The notes beneath the pieces are model-generated. The model was not told where the DNA came from and made no database searches. It saw nothing but the letters and a program-made list of their open reading frames with translations. From the NCBI RefSeq assembly GCF_903946935.1, contig NZ_CAJAXH010000222.1:19365-83364 (forward strand): 64,000 nucleotides of DNA. The letters are read 5' to 3'. This document shows, piece by piece, positions 48,227-56,810 of the stretch. Source of the DNA: an uncultured Thiodictyon sp. (GTDB lineage Bacteria > Pseudomonadota > Gammaproteobacteria > Chromatiales > Chromatiaceae). Made by a program: the position numbers and the translations under genes. The stretch's first letter is position 1. Each line of letters starts with the position of its first letter.

Positions 48227-49188
48227 GCCCCCACCTCCAGGATCACATGGCTCAAGAGCCCCAGCAGCGACAGCAGCAGGGCCAGGTTGAGAAAGGCCGG
48301 GGCGCGGAACAACCGCATCTTCGCCAGCACCGTCTCGCCCACCGCCAGGCCCGCCCCCAGGGCCGCGAGCTTGGCGAGCACGACGGCCAGCCCGACCCCC
48401 AAGGCGGCGGCGCTCATCCCCCGTCCGATCCCCCAGGGCAGGAACACATTGGCGATCAGGGTCCCGTAGAGCAGGAGCTTGACCTGTGCCGCCCACTCCA
48501 TCAGGGCCAGGTGTCGGCCCGAGTATTCGAGCAGCATGGCCTCATGGATCATGGTCAGCTCCAGGTGGGTCGTGGGATTGTCCACCGGGATGCGCCCGGT
48601 CTCGGCGATGGCCACCAGCACCATGCCGCCCAGGGCGAACAGATAGGACGGGCGCAGGATGAAGCCCTCGGCCAGGTGATGGTCGATGACGCTCGACAGG
48701 TTGGTGGAGTGCGCCGTCATGGTCAGCGTGAAGACCGCCATCAGCATGGCCGGCTCGGCCAGTGCGCCGATCATCATCTCGCGCGAGGCCCCCATGCCGC
48801 CGAAGGCGGTGCCCACGTCCATGCCGGCCAGGGCCAGGAACACCCGAGCCAGGGCCAGCAGCCCGACCAGCACGATGATGTCGGCGATGGCCGCGGTGGG
48901 CAGGTCCACCACCAGCAGGGGGACGGTGGCCGCCGCCATCCAGGTGGCGGTGAAGACGATATAGGGTGCGGCGCGAAACAGTGGGGAGGCGGTATGGGCG
49001 ACCCGTGCCTCCTTGGCCAGCAGTTTGTAGAGGTCCCGATAGGCCTGGAGCACCGGCGCCCCGTGCCGATTTTGCAGGCGTGCCTTGACCTTGCGCACCC
49101 ACCCTACCAAGAGCGGTGCCAGTGCGATATACAGGAGCGACTGGAAGACCGCGAGGCCCCAGCCGGGCAGGGTCAGGTAATGATCCAT
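48223..49188 (-). CDS. hyfC: HyfC/NuoH-like membrane subunit
   Basis: The protein has 321 residues with eight hydrophobic segments. ETGRIPVDNPTTHLELTMIHEAM is the HyfC/HycD/NuoH signature, with acidic residues that lead from the soluble arm into the membrane. GAPVLQAYRDLYKLLAKE is a typical first loop. The ATG overlaps the hyfB end by 16 bases. Confidence 0.88.
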   Translation of the reverse strand: MDHYLTLPGWGLAVFQSLLYIALAPLLVGWVRKVKARLQNRHGAPVLQAYRDLYKLLAKEARVAHTASPLFRAAPYIVFTATWMAAATVPLLVVDLPTAAIADIIVLVGLLALARVFLALAGMDVGTAFGGMGASREMMIGALAEPAMLMAVFTLTMTAHSTNLSSVIDHHLAEGFILRPSYLFALGGMVLVAIAETGRIPVDNPTTHLELTMIHEAMLLEYSGRHLALMEWAAQVKLLLYGTLIANVFLPWGIGRGMSAAALGVGLAVVLAKLAALGAGLAVGETVLAKMRLFRAPAFLNLALLLSLLGLLSHVILEVGA

Positions 49189-51200
49189 AGGAGCCCCACC
49201 AGGGTCGCGAGCGTCCAGCCGAGATAGACCCGCACACTGCCCGATTGCAGCCGGACCACGCGTTTGGCCGCCGACTCCACCGCGTCGGCGATGGGCAGAT
49301 ACAGCCAGCCCCAGAAGCGGTCGCCGATTTTCAGCCGATGGCGGGCGGTGCCGTCCTCCTGCTGCGTCACCGATTCATCGATGGTGAACAGCAGGCCGAA
49401 GACCCGCCGGATCGGCTGGGCGAAGGAGGTGGCGGTGTACTGCATCCGTTGTGAGGGGGGTGCGAAGCCGCAGTCCCAGGCGTCGCCGCGGCGCACCCAG
49501 CGTACCGGTGCGCCGCGCGCCCACAGGTGGTTCAGCCCCCAGAAGGCGGTGAGCCCGATCCCGGCCAGCATCAGCACCACCAGCGGGCCGCTGTAGCTGG
49601 CGGTCTGGGCCGACACCGGGGTCAGCCACAGCCAGCCGTGGACCCCGGCCTGGGGCAGTCCGCCGCCCAGGACCTCGCGGGGCACCGCGTCGATCAGCTC
49701 GATGACCCAGGTCGGGAAGGCGCCGAGCAGCAGGCACAACAGGGCCAACCACCCCTGACCCGCCTGCATGCCCCAGGGCCCCGGGCGGGCGCGGCGCACA
49801 TGGCGCGAGCGTGCCTGGCCGAGGAAGGCGATGCCGTAGACCTTCACGAAGGTCGCCGCCACCAAGGCCCCGGTCAGCGCCAAAACCGCCGAGACGATGG
49901 GCACCAGGCTGCGCAGCACCCCGCTCTCCAATTGCCAGGACTGGAGCGCCGCCTGGAAGGTCAGCCACTCGGAGACGAAGCCGTTGAAGGGGGGCAGGGC
50001 GGAGATGGCAAGCACCCCGACCAGGAAGAAGAATCCGGTCCAGGGCATGCGGCGCAAGAGTCCGCCCATCTGGTCCAGGTCGTGCTCGTGGGTGCTGTGC
50101 AGGATGGCCCCGGCCCCCAGGAACAGGAGTCCCTTGAACACCGCATGGTTCAGGCAGTGATAGAGCGCCGCCACGAAGGCCAAGGCGCCCAAGGCGCGGA
50201 AGCCGGTGCTGAGAAACAGCAGGCTCAGGCCCAGCCCGATAAAGATGATCCCCAGGTTTTCGACCGATGAATAGGCGAGCAGGCGTTTCAGGTCGCTCTG
50301 CATCATGGCCGCCAGTACCCCGTACAGGGCCGAGACGCTGCCGATGGTGAGGACCGCGACGCCCCATTGCCAGGGAAATTCGCCGATCAGATCGAAGACG
50401 ACGCGGATAAAGCCATAGACCGCGACCTTCAGCATCACCCCGGACATCAGGGCCGAGATATGCGAGGGGGCCACCGGGTGGGCGGCCGGCAGCCAGGCAT
50501 GCAGTGGCACCAGGCCCGCTTTCATGCCGAAGCCGATGAAGGCCAGCGTAAAGGCGACCCCGGCCCAGACCGGCGGCAGTTGGGCGGCGCGCAGTTCGGT
50601 GAATGAGAAACCGGTGCCGAAGGCCGCCAGCACCCCATAGCCCAGCAGGATCATCAGCCCGCCCACATGGGCCATCAACAGATACAGGAAGGCGGCCCGC
50701 CGGTTGGCGCCGTGCTCGTGGTGGTAGGCGACCAGGAAATAGGACGAGAGCGACATCAGCTCCCAGGCGACCATAAACAGAAAGGCATCGTCCGCCAGCA
50801 CCACCATCAGCATGCCGGTGACGAAGAGCCCGCTGAACCCGCCTAAGGCCGTGAGCGAATCCGGCCCGTGCTCGAAGCTGCGGATATAGGCCGGGCCATA
50901 GAGCCCGACCGCGCAGGTCACGACCCCGATCAGCAGCAGAAAGAACCCGGCCAGCGCGTCGAGTCGGACATGCCAGGGCAGCCAGGGGAGCCCCAGCGGC
51001 AGCGTCGCCTGGATCGATCCGCCGAGCAGCAGGGCGGCGAGGCCCGCCGCCAGGGCCGCGAGCCCGGCCAGGCCGAGCAGTGGGGTCGCCACGAGGCGCA
51101 GTGTGGCGGGCACCCGCTTGGCCAGCAGCGACACCACCGCGGAGGTGAGGGCCAGTGCGACCGCAAGTCCGGCCAGGGCCAGGGCGGTCTGCATAGTCAT
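49173..51200 (-). CDS. hyfB: HyfB/NuoL-like proton-pumping antiporter subunit
   Basis: The protein has 675 residues, close to E. coli HyfB. It is an Mrp/NuoL-type fold with about 16 helices. Conserved charged sites are Glu in MVAWELMSLSSYFLVAYHHE, Lys in GMKAGLVPLHAWLPAAHP and Lys in DLKRLLAYSSVENLG. The C-terminal soluble loop (WARGAPVRWVRRGDAWDCGF) is typical for HyfB. It overlaps the regulator gene by four bases, so regulator and complex are one operon. Confidence 0.88.
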   Translation of the reverse strand: MTMQTALALAGLAVALALTSAVVSLLAKRVPATLRLVATPLLGLAGLAALAAGLAALLLGGSIQATLPLGLPWLPWHVRLDALAGFFLLLIGVVTCAVGLYGPAYIRSFEHGPDSLTALGGFSGLFVTGMLMVVLADDAFLFMVAWELMSLSSYFLVAYHHEHGANRRAAFLYLLMAHVGGLMILLGYGVLAAFGTGFSFTELRAAQLPPVWAGVAFTLAFIGFGMKAGLVPLHAWLPAAHPVAPSHISALMSGVMLKVAVYGFIRVVFDLIGEFPWQWGVAVLTIGSVSALYGVLAAMMQSDLKRLLAYSSVENLGIIFIGLGLSLLFLSTGFRALGALAFVAALYHCLNHAVFKGLLFLGAGAILHSTHEHDLDQMGGLLRRMPWTGFFFLVGVLAISALPPFNGFVSEWLTFQAALQSWQLESGVLRSLVPIVSAVLALTGALVAATFVKVYGIAFLGQARSRHVRRARPGPWGMQAGQGWLALLCLLLGAFPTWVIELIDAVPREVLGGGLPQAGVHGWLWLTPVSAQTASYSGPLVVLMLAGIGLTAFWGLNHLWARGAPVRWVRRGDAWDCGFAPPSQRMQYTATSFAQPIRRVFGLLFTIDESVTQQEDGTARHRLKIGDRFWGWLYLPIADAVESAAKRVVRLQSGSVRVYLGWTLATLVGLLWIIT

Positions 51201-51514
51201 GGTGCCGACTCCGTAAGCGGCGCTTCGATCGATTCTGAGATCGGTTCAAGGATCGTTGGTGCGGCGGCCGGTGCCCTCAATCGCACACCGCGCCCGCCAC
51301 TGCCGCTGGCCGCGCCCTCGGCGATGAATTCGACCCCGGCGCGCTCCAGTGCATCGACCAGCTTGACCAGCGAGTCCACGTTGCCGCGCACGTTGCCCTC
51401 GCTCGCCTCCATGCGCTGGATGGTCGGCAGCGACAGCCCCGCCGTCTGCGCGAGACGGCGTTGGTCGAGACCCAGCAGGGCCCGGGCGGCTCGGAGTTGG
51501 GTGGCGGTGAGCAT
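51197..51514 (-). CDS. XRE-type helix-turn-helix regulator heading the hyf-like operon
   Basis: The protein has 105 residues. ATQLRAARALLGLDQRRLAQTAGLSLPTIQRMEASEGNVRG is a clear XRE/Cro helix-turn-helix, followed by a short helix and VEFI. The tail is Pro/Ser-rich and disordered. Its stop overlaps the hyfB ATG. It probably regulates this operon. The gap 51515-51630 is the likely promoter region. Confidence 0.85.
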   Translation of the reverse strand: MLTATQLRAARALLGLDQRRLAQTAGLSLPTIQRMEASEGNVRGNVDSLVKLVDALERAGVEFIAEGAASGSGGRGVRLRAPAAAPTILEPISESIEAPLTESAP

Positions 51515-51630
51515 GTGTAAGACATCGGTTGTGATGCGTGGGGCCTTAGATTAGCCGCTTTTGGCTTGACCGAGCAAGGGCCACCGTCGGCTTGTGACCC
51601 TGGCGCCGCGCCCGGCCGGCCTTGCCTGGA

Positions 51631-52326
51631 CTACCGCAGCACCTTCTCGAAGTGCTGGTAATCCTTCATATTTGTCCAGTCTCCGCCCCAGGTCCATCCC
51701 AGCTCATTAAAGAGTTTGACCAAGGGTGAGTTCTTAACGAAGGTGCCCGGTGCCGCGGGGTTGTAGTTGGCTCCCTTGGGTGAGCGATGGCGCCCGTTGA
51801 CATAGGGGTTCTGTACCGGGTTGATATCGATTGCCTGGCCAAAGGCATGATTGGACCACTCGTTCTTGCCTTTGATTTTTCGATAGTTGAATCCCGATGT
51901 GTTATTGGCTGCCATGCTCCTGGTATCGTCCCAGCCGAATTTGGAGATCGGGACCGCCGCGGCGATGGGAAAACCGATCTCTGCCATCTTACGGAAAACG
52001 ACCTTGATATCGTTCGCCAGGCGGGCGTCGATCATTAACTGTCCACGATGGACCTTGCCGTCAAACGCCAGGTAATCGACGTCAACCAGCGCTTGCCGGT
52101 TGACGACCGCGGGCGGAAAGCCACGCGCGATGGCCAGCTGCCGCTCGGATGCAAGCGAGCGCCCGCTGTCGATGATGGGGCGATCGGCCGTGCCGCGATT
52201 GGCGGAGTGCGCGTCAGGTCGGGCTGGGGTTTCCGCCAACGCCTGGCCGTGAATACCGCCGAGGAGCATCAGCAGGATGGCCCAAGCCGCAATGTTTGGG
52301 GTGTTCGCGGTGCTTGCTCCGGTCAT
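51631..52326 (-). CDS. M15-family peptidase (D-Ala-D-Ala carboxypeptidase-like), exported
   Basis: The protein has 231 residues with a signal peptide (about 1-31, AWAILLMLLGGIHGQALA). NNTSGFNYRKIKG, SNHAFGQAIDINPVQNP and DYQHFE are the VanY/M15C signatures, giving the zinc ligands His, Asp and His. It probably trims peptidoglycan stem peptides in the periplasm. A small SH3-domain protein gene lies just upstream on the same strand, also linked to the cell wall. Confidence 0.82.
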   Translation of the reverse strand: MTGASTANTPNIAAWAILLMLLGGIHGQALAETPARPDAHSANRGTADRPIIDSGRSLASERQLAIARGFPPAVVNRQALVDVDYLAFDGKVHRGQLMIDARLANDIKVVFRKMAEIGFPIAAAVPISKFGWDDTRSMAANNTSGFNYRKIKGKNEWSNHAFGQAIDINPVQNPYVNGRHRSPKGANYNPAAPGTFVKNSPLVKLFNELGWTWGGDWTNMKDYQHFEKVLR

Positions 52327-52342
52327 GCGCGCGGCCTAACGC

Positions 52343-52657
52343 TTACTTGCAGGAGCTGCGGATATAGTTGCCGGAGACCCAGCCCTGCCCCTGGCTGTCG
52401 GTGTCGACCTTAAGCCAACTGCCGCGGCGGGCCAGGATGGTGACACGGTCGCCCCGGAACAACTCGCCCAACTGGGTCGCCGCGGGCTTTGGTCCGGCCC
52501 GCAGCGCCAGGAACCCAGAGCCGGTGGCCGGATTGTAACGATCCGAGATGCCGACCACCCGCCCGAAGCAAGCCCCGTAGGATCCATCGCCGGCCAGACT
52601 CGGCGCCGCCGGCAGCATCGACAACGCGAACAGTAATATACTCACTTTAACTTTCAT
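52343..52657 (-). CDS. Secreted SH3-domain protein
   Basis: The protein has 104 residues from ATG 52657 (AGAGG upstream). A signal peptide (MKVKVSILLFALSMLPAAPSLA) is followed by a bacterial SH3 fold: GFLALRAGPKPAATQLGELFRGDRVTILARRGSWLKV...GWVSGNYI. Cys at GACFG and SSCK probably pair. Such proteins often bind cell-wall peptides. It ends 17 bases before the M15 peptidase gene and may be co-transcribed with it. Confidence 0.78.
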   Translation of the reverse strand: MKVKVSILLFALSMLPAAPSLAGDGSYGACFGRVVGISDRYNPATGSGFLALRAGPKPAATQLGELFRGDRVTILARRGSWLKVDTDSQGQGWVSGNYIRSSCK

Positions 52658-52806
52658 AATGGCCTCTTTAAGCTGGCGGTGTTGATTGTCCGCCATGATG
52701 CCTCACTGGATCACATGAGGCCGAAAGGGCGGAACCGCTGTCGCGTTCCGTCACTTATAGGCGGGTTACGCGGCTATAGTAAGTGCTGGGGAATGATTGC
52801 CGAGAG

Positions 52807-53431
52807 TCAGAGAAAGTAATCAGGATCAGCGGTGCTCCACTCGCGAGTCTCATCTCTGGACTTCAACCTAATCCCGCAGTTGCTTGTGTTGTTCAAGGGA
52901 TCGTCGGAGTTGCCGCGGCTGAAGTACGCGACAGCAAACTTTCGTAGGGAATGATGAGAATCGGTGGCAGGTGCTCCGCTCCAGATCACTGCCACTCATA
53001 GCCTGGCACCGCGCCCGCAGCCTTTAGAGCGAGGTGATGGTATGTCAGCACCCGGGGACGCCGGTCGCTGCAGCGCACCTTTGCTACACTCAGGGGACGC
53101 TCGATGGGGCACGCACCGGGCTCCGATGGGCTGCCGGTGGCCGGCCAGCGGGTTAGCAAAGCAGAAGTATAGACGATTTGCCGAGGGGCGCACGCGCCGC
53201 CCGTGGGCGGGCCAGTGCGCAGCGGTAGCCTTCGTCAGCCTCTGATCGCGGGCTATCCCAGTGATTGTCCTTGTTGCCAAAATCATCGAAGCCGGAATTT
53301 TTGCTGCGCATATTGGGTTGCAATGGTGCCGTCCAGACGGCGAGCAGATCATATCCATTGGGGGCATACCTCTTTGCGTATGGTGGTTCCACGCTTGACC
53401 AGTTATAGTGAGCGGTGGCACGGCGCGCCAA
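52807..53431 (-). pseudogene. Decayed SUMF1/formylglycine-generating-enzyme-like gene
   Basis: Two separate minus frames keep scraps of the fold in the right order. The first (from 53431) has KRYAPNGYDLLAVW, like the YAPNGYGLYDMAGNVW segment. The second (to 52807) has SLRKFAVAYFSRGNSDDPLN and NCGIRL, like the C-terminal AYR..N.P..R...GFRL. Frames change between them. The call rests on short matches. The remaining gap 52658-52806 and 53432-53584 shows nothing recognisable. Confidence 0.35.
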
Positions 53432-53584
53432 GTTAGGGCGGTCTTGTGCCTGCGCCGGTGGTCTGCGACGCTATCTCATCCTTATCCAAATCCTGAGCCA
53501 ACATCCATGTATATTCTTGGTTTGTTGGTTACCAAAAAGGGCGTAAAGCGCAACTCCGTCAAGAACCGGCATCCATCCATTAAT

Positions 53585-53884
53585 TCAACACGGATCACTC
53601 GTTTCTGCGTTGCCGGTGTGTCGTTCAGCGATAGTGACAAAATATCTTGATAGCGGCAAGAATGACCGTAAGTTGGATTTATATAATTCTCTATTGCTAT
53701 CGAAGATATCGTAAAGTCTCTTATGCGGATTGCAGTTATCCCATCTTCGTCTCGATTTAATTGGGTAGTCTAATACGGCAACGGTTTCTGGGGCAGCTTT
53801 CTGCGCGACATCCTTAAGCAGTTCGACAAGTTTCGGATGTTTTCGTATTTGTCGAAAAATAAGTGTCTTCAGATCTATTTTCAT
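53585..53884 (-). CDS. AT-rich short ORF of unknown function, probably a truncated gene
   Basis: The product has 99 residues: MKIDLKTLIFRQIRKHPKLVELLKDVAQKAAPETVAVLDYPIKSRRRWDN and onward. The first 80 residues look like a genuine folded N-terminus (regular helices, then NRELYKSNLRSFLPLSRYFVTI). The end (HTGNAETSDPC) looks like readthrough after a frameshift or deletion. DYPIKSRRRWDNCNPHKRLYDIF recalls the N-terminus of some methyltransferase-like glycan genes, but this is not firm. GC is clearly lower than the neighbours, suggesting transfer. Confidence 0.4.
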   Translation of the reverse strand: MKIDLKTLIFRQIRKHPKLVELLKDVAQKAAPETVAVLDYPIKSRRRWDNCNPHKRLYDIFDSNRELYKSNLRSFLPLSRYFVTIAERHTGNAETSDPC

Positions 53885-53909
53885 AGTACATTTCCATTCG
53901 TGCTGTTGG

Positions 53910-54395
53910 TTACAAATACCGATCCACCGCCCGCCGGCTATAGGGGTCCAGATGCCGGGTGTCAGGGACCAGGTAGCGGACGCCCTGCGAGTCCTGGATC
54001 AAGGCGCTGTGCGGTCCCAGCCGACGGACGTCGTCCTCGGTCTTGAGGACGAAGCGGGTGTGTCCGCGGTCGGTGTCGACCTCCCATTCGGCGGGCTCCA
54101 GATAGCTGGAAACCAGGATGACCCGCCGGATCTGGGGGACGAACTCCCGCCGTGCAAGTTCGTCCTCCAGGATATCCCGCAGCGCGCCCGGTAGGCTGTG
54201 CAGGTCCTCGATGCAGCGCAGTTCACGCCCCTGGGCATCGCCGAGGATCACCCAGTGCGTGGGGTCGGTGATGGGGTAGGCGCGCACCGGCACTGCGTCC
54301 ACGCATTCGTGGCCGGTCGCGTCACGGTAGACCAGCCGCCCGAAGGGGTCGATCCACAGTTGGAAGTCCGGGTCTGGCGGGGTCGTTGCGTTCAT
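53910..54395 (-). CDS. DUF1854 family protein (partner of ABC exporter)
   Basis: The protein has 161 residues from ATG 54395; a TTG at 54416 overlaps the ABC stop. GRLVYRDATGHECVDAVPVRAYPITDP is the DUF1854 signature, followed by ELARREFVPQIRRVILVSSYLEPAEWEVDTDRG and the final HLDPYSRRAVDRYL. DUF1854 genes usually follow this type of ABC gene near cyanophycin metabolism loci. The function is unknown. Confidence 0.8.
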   Translation of the reverse strand: MNATTPPDPDFQLWIDPFGRLVYRDATGHECVDAVPVRAYPITDPTHWVILGDAQGRELRCIEDLHSLPGALRDILEDELARREFVPQIRRVILVSSYLEPAEWEVDTDRGHTRFVLKTEDDVRRLGPHSALIQDSQGVRYLVPDTRHLDPYSRRAVDRYL

Positions 54396-54412
54396 GCTGG
54401 TGGCTCCGGGAC

Positions 54413-56704
54413 TCAAAGCGACAAATGCTGCTTTGCCTGTTCCAATTGCGCATGGTAGAGCCGCGCATAGGCACCCTTTTGCTCCAGCAGGGCCTTGTGG
54501 GTCCCTACCTCGATGATGCGCCCGCGGTCCAGGACCACTAACCGGTCGGCGCGGCGCAGGGTGCTCAGGCGGTGGGCAATGGCGATGGTGGTGCGGCCCT
54601 GGGTCAGGTGATCGATGGCGCTTTGGATCTCGCGCTCGGTCTCGGTGTCGACCGAGGATGTCGCCTCGTCCAGGATCAGGATCTGGGGGTCGGTGAGTAG
54701 CGCCCGGGCGATGCTGATGCGCTGGCGCTCGCCGCCGGAGAGCGATTGGCCGCGCTCCCCGACCAGTGAGTCGTAGCCGTCGGGCAGGCGCAGGATGAAT
54801 TCATGCGCGCTGGCGGCGCGGGCGGCGGCCATGATCTCGGCACGGCTGGCGCTCGGGCGGCCGTAGGCGATGTTCTCGGCAATGGTGCCGAAGAACAGGA
54901 AGGGCTCCTGCAAGACGATGCCGATGTTGCGCCGGTAGGCCTCCACCGGGAAGGCGCGGATGTCGACCCCATCCACCAGGATCTGCCCCTCGGCCACGTC
55001 GAAGAAGCGGCAGAGCAGGTTCACCAGAGTGGTCTTGCCGGCACCCGTGTGGCCGACCAGGCCGATCATCTCACCGGGTCGAATGCGCAGGTTGATGTCG
55101 TGCAGGACGCGCCGCGGTCCATATTGGAAGGAGGCGCTGCGCAACTCGATGGCCCCCGTCACCCGGCCCGGTGCCACCGGGTGGAGCGGCTCCGGGACAC
55201 TGGGGACGCGGTCGAGGATCTCGAAGACCCGGTGGGTGGAGGCGGCCGCCCGCTGGATGGCACCGACCAGGCGGCTCAGGGTCTCCAGCCGGGCATAGAA
55301 GCGTCCGATGTAGGCGACAAAGGCGGTCAGTACGCCCACGGTCACATTGTCTTGGCCCACCTGCCAGACCCCGAAGGCCCACACCACCAGGAGCCCCAAC
55401 TCGGTGAGAAAGGTCACGGTCGGGCCGAAGAATGACCACAGGGTATTGACCCGCATGTTGGCGAGTACGACGTTCTCGTTGGTCTGGTTGAAGCGCTCGA
55501 TCTCGCGCCGCTCCTGGGTGAAGGCCTTCACCACGCGGATGCCGGGGATGGTGTCCGCCAGCACGCTGATCATGTCCGCCCAGGCGCGGCTGCCGCGCTC
55601 GAAGCCGTGGCGCAAGCGTTGCCGCACCCGGTGGATCAGCCAGGCAATGAGCGGGAAGGGGGCGAGCGTGACCAGAGCCAGACTGGGGTCGATGGACACC
55701 AGCAGGACCGAGACCATCAGGATGGTCAGGACGTCATTGAGCAGATCGAGCAGGCTCACGGAGAGGAAGTAACAGAGCCGCTCGGTGTCGGTGCCGATCC
55801 GCGACATCAGGTCGCCGGTACGCTTGCCGCCGAAAAACTCCAGCGACAGTGCCTGGAGGTGTGTATAGGTCTCGCTGCGCAGGTCGGCGCTGATACGCTC
55901 GCTCACCACCGACATCACATAGGTGCGACCCCACCCCAGCAGCCAAGCGAGCACCGCCGCGCCGCCCAGCCCGGACAGATAGAGCGCGGCCAGCCGGTAG
56001 TCGAGCGGGGCGCCCGTGGCCTGGTGGGGGATCAGCACCTTGTCCAACAAGGGCATGGTGAGATAGGGCGGGACCAGGCTGGCGGCGGTGCAGGCCAGCA
56101 TCAGGCCGAAACCCAGCGCGATGAGTCCGGCGCGGGGCCGGGCGAAGCGGGTGAGCCGCCACAGCGAGCGGCCCGGCGGCGGCAAGGGCGGGGCGGCGCA
56201 AAAGGTGCAGCCGCCCTGGCCGGGGGGGAGTACCGCCCCGCAGGTGGGACAGACGGTGCCCTGGCCTTCGCCCGTCTCCAGGCTCAGGCCCCGCTCCCGG
56301 GCGATGGCGGACTGGCAGGCCGCGGCGAACTGTTGGGCCGCCGCGGTGCGGGCGCCGGTGTAGTGCCAGGTGGCGATCAGGCCAGTGGCGCCCAGTGCCC
56401 GCAGCCGGCCGGCGGCGCCCCGGTGGCCGGCCAGTATCCGCTCCAGGTCGCTGAGCGGCCAGGAGGTCCAGGCCCCGGCGGCAGGACCGTCCGCGGCGTC
56501 ACGCCCGATGAGTCGGCGCTCGGTCAGGCACAACTGTCCGGTCCCGTAGTGCAGTCGCCGATCGAGATCCGGCTCGAACCAGGCGAGCGGTGTTTCTCCA
56601 GTCTCAAGCTGGGCCTGAAGCTCGGCGGACCAGGGTGGCGCCAGGTCGTCCCGGGGGACTTCGGGGTGGGGCTTGGGCTCGACGGGGGACGTTGATATGG
56701 CCAC
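54413..56704 (-). CDS. ABC exporter (fused TMD-NBD) with PH-like and zinc-ribbon N-terminus
   Basis: The protein has 763 residues. Residues 20-150 form a PH-like domain (LCLTERRLIGRDA), then a zinc ribbon (CPTCGAVLPPGQGGCTFC, 152-169), six membrane helices (about 190-500), and an ATPase with Walker A VGHTGAGKT, signature LSGGERQRIS, Walker B ILILDEATSS and H-loop AIAHRL. All catalytic residues are intact. It belongs to the type IV (MsbA-like) exporters. With DUF1854 it matches the cyanophycin-associated ABC type, though no cyanophycin synthetase is in the window. The transported substrate is unknown. Confidence 0.85.
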   Translation of the reverse strand: MAISTSPVEPKPHPEVPRDDLAPPWSAELQAQLETGETPLAWFEPDLDRRLHYGTGQLCLTERRLIGRDAADGPAAGAWTSWPLSDLERILAGHRGAAGRLRALGATGLIATWHYTGARTAAAQQFAAACQSAIARERGLSLETGEGQGTVCPTCGAVLPPGQGGCTFCAAPPLPPPGRSLWRLTRFARPRAGLIALGFGLMLACTAASLVPPYLTMPLLDKVLIPHQATGAPLDYRLAALYLSGLGGAAVLAWLLGWGRTYVMSVVSERISADLRSETYTHLQALSLEFFGGKRTGDLMSRIGTDTERLCYFLSVSLLDLLNDVLTILMVSVLLVSIDPSLALVTLAPFPLIAWLIHRVRQRLRHGFERGSRAWADMISVLADTIPGIRVVKAFTQERREIERFNQTNENVVLANMRVNTLWSFFGPTVTFLTELGLLVVWAFGVWQVGQDNVTVGVLTAFVAYIGRFYARLETLSRLVGAIQRAAASTHRVFEILDRVPSVPEPLHPVAPGRVTGAIELRSASFQYGPRRVLHDINLRIRPGEMIGLVGHTGAGKTTLVNLLCRFFDVAEGQILVDGVDIRAFPVEAYRRNIGIVLQEPFLFFGTIAENIAYGRPSASRAEIMAAARAASAHEFILRLPDGYDSLVGERGQSLSGGERQRISIARALLTDPQILILDEATSSVDTETEREIQSAIDHLTQGRTTIAIAHRLSTLRRADRLVVLDRGRIIEVGTHKALLEQKGAYARLYHAQLEQAKQHLSL

Positions 56705-56810
56705 GGGACTCTAGGATTGACGCGCGCTGCTGGTTGTCCGACGGACCGCCGGTTGGCGTCAATGGTCGCACTTGTGCCCGGGCTTGGCCAGGACTGGCCT
56801 CACACTCCCT

